Notes: generated by a model from the sequence alone, not told the origin. A DNA stretch of 64,000 nucleotides from Batkoa obscura (GCA_030770535.1 JASVEC010000085.1:1-64000), one strand, 5' to 3'; shown: positions 44,670-57,742, numbered from the stretch's first letter. A program made the numbers and translations.

Positions 44670-46204
44670 ATGCAAGTAAAATTTAAAGACTTAGGAATGA
44701 AAGAATTTCTGTTAGAATTAGAAGGCAGTATGAGTGTTTTAGAAACTAAACAATTGATTGAAAAAGAAAGAGGTTGTTCTGTAGAAGCTCAAAAATTGAT
44801 TTATAAAGGTAAAGCAACTATTTACTTTTTATAAAATAAAGATAAATCAAAATTTAATTTTATAGGGAAAATATTAAATGACACTGAAACCATTGAACAA
44901 AGCGGTATCAATGAACAAGGTTTTGTCGTTTTAATGGTTAAAAAAGTAAGTTCTTTTGTATAAAAAGTAAAAAAATTAATGCTTAATAAAATTATTTAAA
45001 AAGATGCCAAAATCAGTTTCAACACCAGCAGTTAAACAAGAAACTAGTCAACCTCAAACTAAACCTGAACAAGAAATTAAAGCTGAATCAACTAACGAAA
45101 CTTCAAGTAATATAAATATTAACTCAACCACTGATATTTCAACAAATACTTCTAATACTAATATTAATGATAATTCTTTAGGTAAGATATTTTTTATATA
45201 TTTTTGAAAAAAAAAGTTAAATTAAAATAAATTAAATTAACTTAAATATTTAGTACTTGGAGAACAATTAGAAGGAATGATCAACAATTTCTTAGAAATG
45301 GGATTTGATAGAGAACAAATTGATCAAGCTATGCGTGCTGCTTTTAATAATCCAGAAAGAGCAGCAGAATATCTTTTAAATGTAAACAATTTTAATTTAT
45401 AAACACTATAATATACAATATTAATTAACATTAGGGTATTCCTGATGAATTGATAGCTGATTTAACATCACAAAATAATGCAGCATCAAGTCAAGTTGGT
45501 GAAGAAGCATTATCCAGTGATGCCAATACTACTAATGCTACTATTGGTGAAAATCTTAATCGTAAGAATCAATTATTAAACTAATTTTTATATTTTAAAA
45601 ATATTAATAACTTTTTTAACAGAAAATTTATTTCAAGCAGCAGCTGAACAAGCCTCTCGAAATCATGGACAAAGAAGTTTTGATACTTTAATTGAATTAC
45701 GTAATTCACCTCAATTAAGAGTGATTAGAGAAGCTGTTAGAGAAAATCCCTCCCTTATTCAACCTATTTTACAACAAATGGCACGATCCAATCCAGAGAT
45801 ACTTCATGTAAGAAGATTTAATTATTTTTAAAGAGAATATTTTTGATTTATTGTATCAAAGCATATCCAAGAAAATCCAGAATTATTAGCTTTACTTTTG
45901 GAAGAAAATTTAGAAGATCTTGAAATTGTTGAAAATGAAGATGGTGAGCATGGCCAAGGTCAAAATCAACAATTGGCTCAACCTCATCAAATTACTATTA
46001 CTCAAGAAGAAAATGAAGCTATTTTAAGAGTAAGTTATTTTTATTTAATATATAAAATACAATATTAATTGATTAATTAATATCTATTTTTAGCTAGAAG
46101 CATTGGGATTTAATCGAGAAAGAGCTATACAAGCTTATTTTGTTTGTGATAAAAACGAAGAAATTGCAGCCAATTACTTGTTTGATAATCAAGATGAGGA
46201 TTAA
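44670..46204 (+). CDS. RAD23: RAD23, ubiquitin shuttle and DNA-repair factor
   Basis: Carries ubiquitylated cargo to the proteasome and stabilises the XPC/RAD4 repair factor. Eight exons: 44670-44808, 44866-44945, 45004-45181, 45254-45381, 45435-45561, 45623-45807, 45862-46029 and 46094-46204; 371 residues. Residues 1-75 are the ubiquitin-like domain ([38 protein letters not shown]). A Ser/Thr/Asn linker follows. UBA1 is about residues 140-180 ([20 protein letters not shown]...EYLLNGIPDEL). The XPC-binding domain is [20 protein letters not shown]...[23 protein letters not shown]2 is at the end ([20 protein letters not shown]...[10 protein letters not shown]). All four domains and the linker order are complete. 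It acts with the proteasome subunit RPN2 encoded 2.5 kb downstream, though the proximity is probably chance. Confidence 0.95.
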
Positions 46205-46863
46205 TTTTTAGCGTATCGACAGTTCTTTATTTTTTTAAAGAAATAGCTTTTTTTCTATTTTTATTAAAAAATTTAATTTTTTTATAAATTATCCCGTGAC
46301 TTTATTTTAATTTTGATGTTTTAGTTGAATTTAATTTTTGGTTGAGAATAGATGTTAGTAAACAAGTGACTAAGTAGTGGTGGATGATATAGCGTATAAT
46401 TAATAGTAATATTAGTTCTTTTTTAATTAGTAATTGATAAATAAAATTTAATTTTAGGCTAATTTAATGAACTATTAATCATGAAGAAAAATTAGAGTCA
46501 ATAGTTAATAATTTTAAAAAAATTAAATTATTATAAAATAGAATAATTATTATAAAGTATATATTTTATTACAAAACCAGATAACTAGAAGTTGAGATCT
46601 TTAAGTTCCATATTATTTAAAACTAAAATATAAATATAACATTATATAATATTTTGTTAGAAAGTGGTATAGATTATGTTAATTTATTCTAATGAATTAT
46701 AAAATAGTTGGTTAAATATAAAAACAAGTGGACTTTTCTATTATGCTTTTTTGTCTTTACTTTGATTTATCTAAATATTCAAATATTCAACTTTTGTAAA
46801 AATAGCTAAGTTTTTGTTTTTTAGATATTTTTATTATTGGTTAGTTTTCAATTAAAGACAGAT
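46205..46863. other. Intergenic, nothing seen
   Basis: About 660 bp between RAD23 and tRNA-Lys; no ORF or repeat supported. Confidence 0.45.
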
Positions 46864-46936
46864 GCCTGATTAGCTCAGTCGGTAGAGCATGAGACTTTTA
46901 ATCTCAGGGTCATGGGTTCGAGCCCCATATTAGGCT
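46864..46936 (+). tRNA. tRNA-Lys (TTT), copy 1
   Basis: 73-nt cloverleaf: acceptor GCCTGAT/ATTAGGC, discriminator T, anticodon loop CTTTTAA (anticodon TTT), T-loop GTTCGAGC. Identical to the copies at 52624 and 57583. Confidence 0.95.
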
Positions 46937-47108
46937 GATATCTATAAAATTAATTTTATTTTTGATTCATACATGGATTTGTATGCTAACAATGTTACTA
47001 TAATTAGAAGATACAGTGACCAAACTTTAATAAAAAATAGTACGATTATTTTTTGTATTGAGATAAATACAAAATTAATCCTTTTTTTAGTTTAGTTCTT
47101 GATAAAAA

Positions 47109-48705
47109 ATGGAACCAATTTTATGCTCTAGCCCAGGAAAAATTATATTATTTGGTGAGCATGCCGTAGTATATGGAAAAGTAAGTCAAATGATTTCAAA
47201 TAAATAAATAAGTATTTAGCAGTTATTTTTATTTTAATAGAAAGCTATAGCAGGTAGTATTGATTTAAGAACATATGGACTATTGTTAGGAGATGATGGA
47301 ATTCAAATAAATTGTCCGGATATTAATTTAAATCTTAAAGTTAAGTTGAATGAATTGCCTTGGTCTCAATTTGAAAGTTATAAAAAGTTATTTAATTTGA
47401 ATACTATCATAGAAGATGATAACATAGAACAAGATATTTTTTTTAGTTTAGGTAAATCAAGTTTATTTTTCATATGGTATAGAATAAAATAAGTTCTATT
47501 TTACATTAGTGGACAAAATTACGATTGATCCAACAGAGATTGAAAGTTTATTCCAAAATTTGTTATTAAAAGAGTATAGTTTAAGTCAACGTTCAGCTGT
47601 TATATGTTTTTATTTTTTAATTACACTTGTATTTGATTTTAGCGAAGTTCAAAAGTAAATTAAGTTTGTTATAAGTTTATTTCATACTAACCTTAATATA
47701 AAGTAATGGCTTTAAAATTCAGATTAATTCTAGAATACCAGTAGGTGCAGGCTTAGGTTCCAGTGCTTCTTTTTCAGTTACATTATGTACTTTATTATTA
47801 AGTAAAAAGTGGAAGAAAATTCAATCATTAAATGAAACTATGAAATATTTAATCAATAAAATTAGTTTTTTATTAGAAAAAATAATTCATGGTAATCCGT
47901 CGGGATTAGATAATACTGTCTCTTGTTATGGTGGCTTTTTATCTTTTAAAAATTTAAAGTTTGAGAATTTAAAATGGTAATTATTTTTAATATAAGTTTA
48001 AATAGATTTATTTAATTATTATTTTTTAAGTAGTTCAAATCAATTTAATATACTAATAAGTAATACTAAAATACCAAGAAATACTAAAATTTTAGTACAA
48101 AATGTATTCAAATTATATCAAAAAGTAAGTTTATTTACTTTACTCACTTTGTTTATTAATAATAATTTTATAGTATCCATCGATTATTCAACCTATTTTG
48201 GATAGTATAGATAATATTTCTAATACTTTTGAAAAGTTATTAAAAGAATCAAATAATAATAATGATAATATAAATCAACAATTAAAAGTAACTTAAAATA
48301 ATTATTAATAATCATTTATATTTATTTATTTTAATTTAGGACTTAATACCAATTAATCAACAGTTATTAAAAATATTAACCGTATCACATGAACAAATTG
48401 AAAAAATTATTGAATTAAGTCAATCTTTTGATATTGTTACTAAATTAACAGGTGCTGGTGGTGGGGGTTGCACAATTTCTATATTAGATGATAATTCAAC
48501 TAATAATAACAAATTAATTGATTCATTGATTCAAAACAATATTGATGTTTATCCTACTACTTTAGCTGGTAAAGGAGTTACATTTCATTGTTTAAATGGT
48601 ATTTGATTTACTTATTTATAATTAAATATACCTTAATTCTATTTTATTTTAGATAATACAATGAATATAATCAATTATTATAATCAATTAATTAATAAAA
48701 TCTAA
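47109..48705 (+). CDS. ERG12: Mevalonate kinase
   Basis: Phosphorylates mevalonate in the isoprenoid and sterol pathway (GHMP kinase fold). Eight exons: 47109-47180, 47241-47451, 47510-47654, 47704-47976, 48031-48124, 48174-48287, 48340-48598 and 48653-48705; 406 residues, slightly shorter than yeast ERG12 (443). The start LCSSPGKIILFGEHAVVYGK is the mevalonate-kinase N-terminal signature. The ATP-binding loop is IPVGAGLGSSASFSVTL. HGNPSGLDNTVSCYGG contains the catalytic Asp, and KLTGAGGGGCTISIL is the third GHMP motif. Exon 3/4 acceptor was placed at 47703 because it restores the conserved frame (NGFKIQINSRIPVG). Ends 76 bp from the convergent RPN2 gene. Confidence 0.93.
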
Positions 48706-48781
48706 GTATTAAAATTTCAATTAAATCAAATATATTATTTTTTTAAATCTTTATTTTATTTTATAATAATATTAATAATAA

Positions 48782-51700
48782 TTAATCAAATTGAAATTCA
48801 AATGGTTTTGGTGGCTCATTATTATTATTGTTATTATTACTATTACTAGTAGTAGCAGTAGTATTCTGAGTATTAGTATTAGTATTATCTACTACGTCCG
48901 TTGGTGAAGATTTATCCTCATCTTCTTCATCTAATTAATAAAAATATTTATTAATATTTATTGTAGAATAAAATAAAACATTTTAATTTGATTTAATTTA
49001 CCTGGATAAAGAAATTCTTCTTCTTCTGAATCGGATTGATGAACATCATTGAGTACAACAATACCAGTACAATTTTTCTGTTAAAAACAAAAATTAATAA
49101 ATTAATAAATTTAACTTCATTAATAATAATTTACCTGCTTAATTGGGAAGTATCTACCATCCACAGGGAAGAAAAGATATTTAGCTTGAGATGGTAATAC
49201 TCTTTGCATATTACCAACTGAATCAAATTCAGCTTCAATTTCTTTCTCTTCTTCAATAACATTGATTTTTTCTTTTTCTTCTAATTCATTTTCTTTGACT
49301 TCACTTTCTTCTACATTTTCACGCTTTTTCTTATTACGGTTCTTATATTTAGCAGTAGAAAGTACTGCACTTGGTACTTTTTCAGTTACACTTTCTTGTT
49401 GAGCTACCTTAGCTTTACTTGGATAAGCAAATAAAGAGGGTCGCGCTCTAGAAACAAAATCAAATTTAGGTGCCTAAAATAGAATTATATAAATTATATA
49501 AAATTATTAATATATTATTTACTTTAATTTCAGAATTAACTCCAATAAAAGTAGTTGGCATAAAACATAAACTCACAAAATGAGTGAATGGGAACCAATA
49601 CCAAAATTGGGTAAAGATAGCCATACCAGCAACTGCTGCACTATCAGTAAGTCCCATTTGATTTTGTAAAGATATTCTACAATTTCTACCACCTTGAAAA
49701 ATAAAAAAATAAATCAAAATAGAAATAAATTAAATTAAAATTATTTACCTGCATCAATTAAACCTTGTCCAATAGCTGCACCAAATTTAGTCATAGCAGA
49801 TTCATGTTTATCAGCTACAGTAGCTTCAAGTAACTTACGTACTGAAGCTGTTCTGGTATTAGATGATTCATTATGTTGACATAGGATCATTGATAAAGCA
49901 ATGAGTGCTCCTTGACGTACAAAATCACTAGAATCTTTAGTCATCGGTTCTAAAATTTCAATAGCTTCCTATAAATTTAAATTAATTATATTATTACATT
50001 ATTATATTATTATAATTACCATTAATCCAGTACCAGCACATGCAATACCTAAAGCTAGTGTAGCACCATAACGAACATGTGGATTATAACTTTCAGAAAG
50101 TAATTGAACAGCACGAGGTACTTTTGATGGGTCTTTAAACATAATAAAACCAAGGCAAGTAACAGCTGCTTTACGAACATCATCATTGACATCGGATACA
50201 GCCACATGAAGTAATTTTTTAATAGCTACATTTGAATTGGTACCACAATAAGCTAAACCAATGGTATACATACCACCATATCGAATGATATGATCTTGAT
50301 CACCCATTAATTTTTCAATTAACACTTCTGCTTTATCTTCAGAACCATACATAATTAATGCAATTCCAATAGCAATTCCTCGTATAATTTTTTCATGTTG
50401 AGTTTCTTGTGCATATCTTAACATTTCTTCAACCGCAGATTCACTACCTGTACCTAATTTAACAAGTCCCATAGCCACTCCTGCTGCTTCTCCTGCTACT
50501 GCTGAATCTGTAAATAAGATTTTTTTAAGTTCTCCATAAAACTCTTCATTGTCTGTTCCCATAGCTGATACACCTAATCCTAAAGCGGCACCATGTTGAA
50601 TAATTTCATCTTGAGAAGTTTTCATTATATTAAGAATATATTCTAAATCTTTAGTAAAATGATTGGAGTGAATAAGTCCCATAGCAAATAAGGAACCACC
50701 TTCTGAATAGGGTGATCCAGGTGCAGTTTCATTTGGAAGATATGGAGCAAGTACTGATTTCCAATTTTTAATATTACCCTAAAAATCAATATTAAATATT
50801 AATATAAATAATTAATAATCCGATTTACTTTATGCATAACACCAAGACCTGCAGTTGCTGAAAATTTAGACCAATTAGAAGCTCTAGATAACCATTCTAA
50901 ATTTTGTCTTAAAAAATTATCACAGGTGGTACCAGCATTCATAAATGCATTTGCAAAAGATACAGCGGAATGATATAAAGAATTACGAGAATCTAAGCAA
51001 GTCTATAAAACCAAATTAAAATCATTATTAATTAAAATTAATTTTAAAATTACTTACTCTTGTACTTTTCAAAATAGCTAAATCAGCTGCATTCGAAGTA
51101 GAAAGGAATTTAATTCGAAGTTCAGTAGGTAATTGACCATTTAAAATGGTAACTAATTGCTTAAACTAATAAAATGAATATACGTAACAACAGCCATATA
51201 AACACTGATTACCTTATTATTATTATCTTCCATATCATCAGTTTGAACACTAGAAAATTGATCAGCTAATTGTTTTTTGAAATTTTGAGTAGCAGAAGAT
51301 TCCACATCAAAAGCAATTTGTAAAGCAAATAAATATTTAATATCTTCTGAAGTGGACATTAAATGTTGAATTAAATCATAACAGCCTTTAACATCATCTA
51401 AATAAATATAACATTGAGCTACAGCTAAATAATCTGGTTGGGCTAAATTTTGGTACGAATTTTTAACCAAATTAATTGTCTAAAAAAATAAAACTTAAAT
51501 TTTTGGTTCATTCTATTTATAATAAATTTTACTTGAATACGAAACTCTTTATCTTCAACTAATTTTAGTGATATGTTTAGAATATATTCTAATAATTGAG
51601 CAGTTTCTCCTTCTTTAATAGCTCTTTCAACAATATCTAATCGGTGACTTTCAAGTGCAATACCAATAGCCTAAAAAAATCAATATAAGCCATTTTGTAT

Positions 51701-52309
51701 TTTAATAAATTGAAATTTACTTGTTTGTATTCTTTATCTTGTAAACATTTTTCAAACATACGTTCCACCAAATCCAATAATCGCGAGTCTCTTTCTTGAG
51801 AGGATTTATTAACCTCAATATAGCGATCAATAGCTTTAGCTAATAAAAAAAGTTAATTTTTTAAATTTAAAATTTCTGAGTCTAAATTACATAAAATAGT
51901 TTGAACATATTCATTTTTTTCATCAGGATTAAATTGAGTTCCTGCACCTAATGCGAAGGTTAAAGAATCATCTAACTCACCAAGGAAGTAATAAACCTAT
52001 TAATTTATTGTTATTATACTACTATCATGTCAAATAAAAAATAAATCAATTACTTTTGAAGCGACTAAAGCGGCTAATTCACGCGATTGAAAGCTTTCAT
52101 CTTCATATAAAACTTCACTAAATAAAGTTAATTTAATCTTTTAATTCAAAACTCTAGCTATTCACTTACATCTTAGCTACCGACTCTGCAATTTCCGTCC
52201 AAAATTGATCGATGATACCATTGAGTTGATTTAAAGCATAAACTTTTAATTCAATTTCATTCTCTTCTAATAAAGAGATTAAACCACTAGCGGACGTTTG
52301 TATACTCAT
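48782..52309 (-). CDS. RPN2: 26S proteasome regulatory subunit RPN2 (PSMD1)
   Basis: Large scaffold subunit of the proteasome 19S base. About 14 exons on the minus strand, starting at the ATG at 52309 ([18 protein letters not shown]) and ending at 48782 with [12 protein letters not shown]; the product should be about 940 residues. The N-terminal helical repeat region holds [12 protein letters not shown] and [17 protein letters not shown]. The central proteasome/cyclosome (PC) repeat toroid is clear at 50682-49741: [76 protein letters not shown], each a repeat of about 36 residues. It continues into [26 protein letters not shown] and [21 protein letters not shown], which are RPN2-specific. The C-terminus is acidic with a poly-Asn/Thr stretch. 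RPN2 and RPN1 share architecture; the RPN2 C-terminus decides for RPN2. Confidence 0.93.
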
Positions 52310-52623
52310 TTTTTTCTCTTTTTTATTTTAAAAAACTAAAAATCAGAAATTAAGACTATGTTTAATAATTAAAGTTGGCTTCGCTTTTCTATTTGTTGAA
52401 CTAAGCATAGAGATTGATTGGCTTGATGACGTTTTTGATGCTTGAAGAAGTTGGTGAATTTATAAAAGTTGCAAAATTAGAATTATTGAACCCTTTGGAT
52501 ATCATGGATGAATACTGATTGTATAATTTTCAAATCAAAATTAAATCCTATTGAACTGGGTTCGTCATGAATTTTCATAGGCTAAGCAAAAAGCTATCCT
52601 ATTAATTAAAAACAATATAGAGA
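52310..52623. other. Intergenic, upstream of RPN2
   Basis: About 310 bp with the RPN2 promoter; no motif assigned. Confidence 0.45.
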
Positions 52624-52696
52624 AGCCTAATATGGGGCTCGAACCCATGACCCTGAGATTAAAAGTCTCATGCTCTACCGACTGAGCTAATCAGGC
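52624..52696 (-). tRNA. tRNA-Lys (TTT), copy 2
   Basis: Reverse complement matches copy 1 (46864) over all 73 nt, anticodon TTT. Confidence 0.95.
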
Positions 52697-54763
52697 TTTT
52701 GTACGAATTTTATCTAAGAACGTTTGTATATATATAAATAAACTTGATTTTGATTAATCCCTTTTAGCTTTAAATAATGGTAAATTTTAAGTTTATCAAG
52801 TTTTATTGTCTCTCTTTACACTAGTTTTGATAAGAGCGCTCTATTTATATTCTGTTTTATTAGAATTCCTGGGAATGTACTTTTTTGTTTCTTTGTTTAT
52901 TTAATTTTAAAACAATAATCAGATTAAAGTTGACTGTATTAAATTCTAAAGTTATAGCTAACTTCAAAGCAAACCTGGCAAAAGCTCAAAACGAATCTAA
53001 CTGAGCTCACTGTAAGAATAATGGCGGGTTTTGATTGATTGAATTTGAACTGGCTCAAGTGCGTAAGAATATTTTAGGCTGAAGCTTAATTAAAAATAAC
53101 TCTCAAACTTTAAGGAATTTTATCATTGACTTAAAGGGCTATATTAAAATGATATTGTTTAGATTTTTATATAATTTCAAAGCAAAATTTAACTTAAAAT
53201 TTAACTTAGGATGAAGGATATAAATCAAGTTGGTATTTCTTTATTTTTAAATATGTAAAAAATAGTATTATTTTCAATTTTGCTATTTAATTTTAACTAA
53301 ATCAGTCAAAAAAATTTCATCACAATTTTGTTTTTTTATATTATTTTAAGTTGTATAATCTCTAAGCTCCAACTTTAGTTGTTTTTACGTATCTCAGTCG
53401 ATTTAAATAATAAACTAATTTGATTGATTGTATTTTTATAGTTTGAGCTCAACCAGATTTATTTTGAGCTTTTATGGGGTTTGTTTTGAAGCTAGTTAAA
53501 CTAAAATTAGAAATTATTTTATTTTATCTGGTACTTTATTACTAAATTATAGTTTTAATATAATATATTTCTAGTATTATGATATTATATAGACTATTTT
53601 TACTAAGTATAAAAGTATTATAGTTGCATTTAGAGCTCTTTATACTCTTTTATAATTTATTTTGAATATTTTAAAATAAGGAATTTAATACAGATTTAGT
53701 ATACATAATAAAATGTTGCATTAATATTAAATTTACAGCTTTATTTTATAGTTTATTTTATTCTAATTTTTTTGTCCAAACCATTAATTATATCAATGTT
53801 TTTTATGCTACTTGTTTTGGAGATCATAAATACTTTTGTTATCTTCTATAGTAGTGATCTTTGTGTTAGTATAATAAAATTAATAAAGCACATTTATTTA
53901 GTTTCAAGGCATCAAATATTTTTTTCTGAAATGTACTTTTTTGATTTCTAAAATAGTACTAAAAAGTTATTAATAGCAGCAAGATGCATTAAAGGCACTT
54001 TTCTACGGTAGAATATTATCTTTAAATTAATATACTGCCCTTTATATTTAAATATCACTTTAGACTTTAAAACAGTATAAATTCCGGGATGAATTAGCTT
54101 AATTTATTTAATCAAACACCTTAGTTATCTAATTGAATTATAAAACTATACTATAAACAAAATAAATACACTTATCAAATTTAGTATAGTAGGAGTAATA
54201 TAGTAGTATTATTAAATGTTTAAATGGCCAAAGTAAAATTGACTATAAATTAATAATTCAAACAAATGATTTATTACAATAGATTCATAAGTTATAATAG
54301 TATAAGTACTAATTTCATAAGGTACTGTAAGAAATTTAATCTATCTAAATTTAGATAAAGTTTTCTTCCTATATGTTGACATTTTAAATTTCTAAACCTT
54401 TAGGGGGTAAGTATCAAGTTGATAACTTTATAATGAGTTTAAAAGTTTTGAAGTATACGAACTAAATCCTATTATCAAAAACGGTAGAGATGCCACAAAA
54501 AATACTAGAAAAATAGGGGTTATTGTTGTTATATTAAATATGATAGAGATCAGATTAAACAACTTGTGATAATAGTATAAAAGGTCAGTTTTATATTTAA
54601 ATAAGTAAAAATATAAAATTTTTATTAGCATACATTCAACTTGGCTTAAAAGAAACTAAAATAGATTGTCAATTCATGATGTTAATAAAAGTTTAAGAGA
54701 AATACATAGAGTGATAAAGTCCTTTTATTAAAATTGAGTGTAAAAAGCTCTTGTTTTTAAATA
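52697..54763. other. Gene desert
   Basis: About 2 kb with no ORF of protein-like composition, no tRNA and no recognisable MITE. A 67-codon frame at 54428-54631 is hydrophobic and most likely chance. Confidence 0.5.
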
Positions 54764-55342
54764 TTAGACCTGTTTCTCTAGTTCATGGGCTTTCATACAT
54801 TTCTTTGTTGCTAAATGACGATCAAAAATATCTTTCCTATAAAATCCTATATTGCAAGGTTTACAGTGGTATTTCTGTTTATTAGTATGTGATCCACGGT
54901 GACGCTTTAGTACATATTTTCGATCAAATATTTTCCCACAAATATCACATTGATAGGACATAGATCGATTTCCTTTATATGATTTTATACTCCACTCTCT
55001 ATCTCTATTATGACATATTATATCATTTATTTTCATAGTTGATAGTAAATATGCAAATGGATCAGGGTTATAATATCCGTGGTAAAAGAACTTATAACGT
55101 AGGTTTGTTGGAGTAAAATTACTTTTTAATTCCACCATTTCGGATTCATTGAAGCATGTGTTTGAAGGAACTGATAAAGGGGATAAAGTATAATTGTCAA
55201 ATACAGGTTCTACAAGGGTGAATGTAGAATAAGCCTCATTTACATAAGATGTATAATAGGGGTATAAGCTCAGATCAGGAATAAACTCAGGTGAAGTAAG
55301 TTGGCTACTTGTATCATCTGTACTATATAAGATGTTGTACAT
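54764..55342 (-). CDS. C2H2 zinc-finger protein
   Basis: Intronless, 192 residues, start ATG at 55342. Residues about 1-120 are Ser/Tyr/Pro/Asp-rich without a recognised fold. Two adjacent zinc fingers occupy the C-terminus: CDICGKIFDRKYVLKRHRGSH (C-x2-C-x12-H-x3-H) and CKPCNIGFYRKDIFDRHLATKKC, whose last ligand is Cys instead of His. Such a pair of fingers with a low-complexity N-terminus is usual for fungal DNA-binding regulators. The gene stands alone in a 5-kb gene-poor area with no neighbour to suggest its target. No close family was recognised; it may be lineage-specific. Confidence 0.75.
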   Translation of the reverse strand: MYNILYSTDDTSSQLTSPEFIPDLSLYPYYTSYVNEAYSTFTLVEPVFDNYTLSPLSVPSNTCFNESEMVELKSNFTPTNLRYKFFYHGYYNPDPFAYLLSTMKINDIICHNRDREWSIKSYKGNRSMSYQCDICGKIFDRKYVLKRHRGSHTNKQKYHCKPCNIGFYRKDIFDRHLATKKCMKAHELEKQV

Positions 55343-55691
55343 TATAAAAGTTTTTTATAACAATTTAATTAACTCATATTTTAATACTAAACGACATATT
55401 TTATAGTATTTGTAATGTTTCAAAAGAATGTACGCATTATGGTGAGTATACTTTCAATTAAAAAAACTTATTAAAATGCAAATCAAAATACTCTATCCAC
55501 TTTTAAAATAGTGATATTTATTTTTATTAATATAAAATGGCAATTATGCCACCTTTGACCCTATAATTATAGTTATATTGTATACTTCATTAGCATAAAC
55601 AAAGTTTATACTATGTTCAGTGGTACAACTATGCTTATATTATAGTTAGTTAATATCCATTTAACATCTAAAATGGTAATTTTTAACAAAT
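55343..55691. other. Intergenic upstream of the zinc-finger gene
   Basis: About 350 bp; presumed promoter of the zinc-finger gene, no motif assigned. Confidence 0.4.
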
Positions 55692-55789
55692 GGGGATGTT
55701 TTTTTTGATTTCATTATTTTTCCATTTTCTAAGCACTATTTGAGTGGAAAGATTGTTAATAGAATTCTTAAACACAAAAAAACATCCCC
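55692..55789 (+). mobile_element. MITE copy 17 with AAAT duplication
   Basis: 98 bp, GGGGATGTTTTTTTTGATTT...AACATCCCC, flanked by AAAT at 55688-55691 and 55790-55793. Its perfect ends and intact non-palindromic duplication suggest a recent insertion. Confidence 0.93.
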
Positions 55790-55793
55790 AAAT

Positions 55794-56226
55794 ACTCCCT
55801 TAAAAGTTAATATCCAACCACTGAACTCAAATTATTGTTTCATAAATATGAATATTAATAAGAAGTTTAATAGAATTTACAGAAATATTACAATTATAAA
55901 TTAGTGCGTTTTAATGCAAGAATGCGATAATAGTAATATTACTTTTAAACGTATCATCATTTTAATAAGTTAATTATTAAACTTTAATTAGTATTATACA
56001 AATGAGTATTTATCAAAAAATAATACATTTTACTTTAAATTAGGTAATTTATCTTCAGAAAGTTAACTTTAGTTATATTTTTGCCACAACGGATAGTATA
56101 TGATTATCTCAGCATTAATTATTTTCATAAAGCACATAAGGTCAAAGAATAAAATGAAAAATTAAACAAAGTAGCCAATTCTTACAAATCTCGTAAAGTA
56201 AGTGGAATGATATTATATACTAACAT
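55794..56226. other. Intergenic between MITEs
   Basis: About 430 bp, nothing supported. Confidence 0.45.
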
Positions 56227-56326
56227 GGGGTGGGCGTATTTTTTGTCCAAGAATTTTACTAACAATCTTTCTGCTCAAATAGTGCTTAAAAAAGAGCAAA
56301 AGTGATGAAATCGAAAAAACATCCCC
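56227..56326 (-). mobile_element. MITE copy 18 (reverse)
   Basis: 100 bp, GGGGTGGGCGTATTTTTTG...AACATCCCC with ATAT to the right and ACAT to the left. Confidence 0.85.
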
Positions 56327-57582
56327 ATATAGTATTTTAAGCGAGATTCAGATATATCAAATTATGTAAAAATATAGAAAATTATAAATTAAGTTATGTT
56401 AAATTCGTATTAATCTTGAAAAGACCTTCTATCTATTAATGTATTTTATATGTTCTACATTTATAGTTCTAGAATAATATCAATAATGGAATATGATAGT
56501 ACTATTTTACTATTCGCCGTGTAAATAAATTTTTAGTAGCTTTTTAACTAGTATCATTTTGATAAAATGCTAACTTGGTGTTTATTCTGACATTTTACTA
56601 TAAATGAGCTTCATTTATTTAAATATATTTGGAATTACTGGTTAAAATTTATTGGAAAAGAATCTATTTCCTTTACAAATTCAAACTATTAACGCTTTTT
56701 AAAACACTGCTTTAAAATGTCAGTTCTTTATTTTAAACCTAAAAGATTAGTATGAGATAATTTTAATATATTTGAGTTTATATAAATGGAATTTCTAATA
56801 TATTTGAAGTGTAGTTTAAATAAGTTAATATTGAAAATCAAAGAAGTTTCAAATCATTAAATCCATATCAGTAACTTTTAGATAAAGTTTGTATTGTGCC
56901 TTGTAATATTTAGTACTGTTTGTATATTTCACTTTTTTACTAACATTATATATGTGCTAAAGACAATGGTTGTTAAATCAACAAAAGGATTAAAGCCGTT
57001 AGTAGTTGAAATAATCCAAGTCATTGATCAAATTTTAATGAGATTTTTATTTTATATAATATAAATACCTTTTATGACTATATTCGTTCAATTAGTTTTT
57101 TCTAAACATTAAATGTACTAACTTAAATTTTAAGTTACCATAAATATATCATCTCAAACATAAATCATTCTTATAAAGGGTAATACTAAAAAGCAATTCA
57201 AACCTCCAAGTTCCAGATTGAAGTATATTCTAAAATGTTTCTTACATGTGTTATATCGATTTAAAAACATTAATATTAAGCTAAAGCTAAAATAGTATAT
57301 TTTAGCCTTAAAAAAAACTATTAATGGTTTAATTTTAAATTTATCTAAGATAAACTAAATGTTACCTTTTAGTTGGATATCAAGCTAATGTACAAATTAA
57401 AGTACAGTCATAAGAAGTAACTTTAAGATTTGATAAATGTAGAAAGTAAACGAGTTACCTGAATTCAGATTGTATCATACTCAGCTATCACTTTTTTCAT
57501 ACACTTGTAGTCAGAGTAAAGATTGGAGTGTTAGAACAAAGAATTAGTTAATATCGATATAACCAAAAATAAATTTTAACAG
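56327..57582. other. Gene-poor stretch
   Basis: About 1.25 kb of AT-rich DNA before tRNA-Lys copy 3; no ORF or repeat supported. Confidence 0.5.
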
Positions 57583-57655
57583 GCCTGATTAGCTCAGTCG
57601 GTAGAGCATGAGACTTTTAATCTCAGGGTCATGGGTTCGAGCCCCATATTAGGCT
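57583..57655 (+). tRNA. tRNA-Lys (TTT), copy 3
   Basis: Same 73 nt as copies 1 and 2, followed immediately by a T6 run that would serve as the Pol III terminator. Confidence 0.95.
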
Positions 57656-57742
57656 TTTTTGTATTAAAGCTGTCAAAATAAAAAGGAGAACATTAAAATT
57701 TAAAGTAAACATAAATATTTATTGTTAAATATCAGTGATGAA

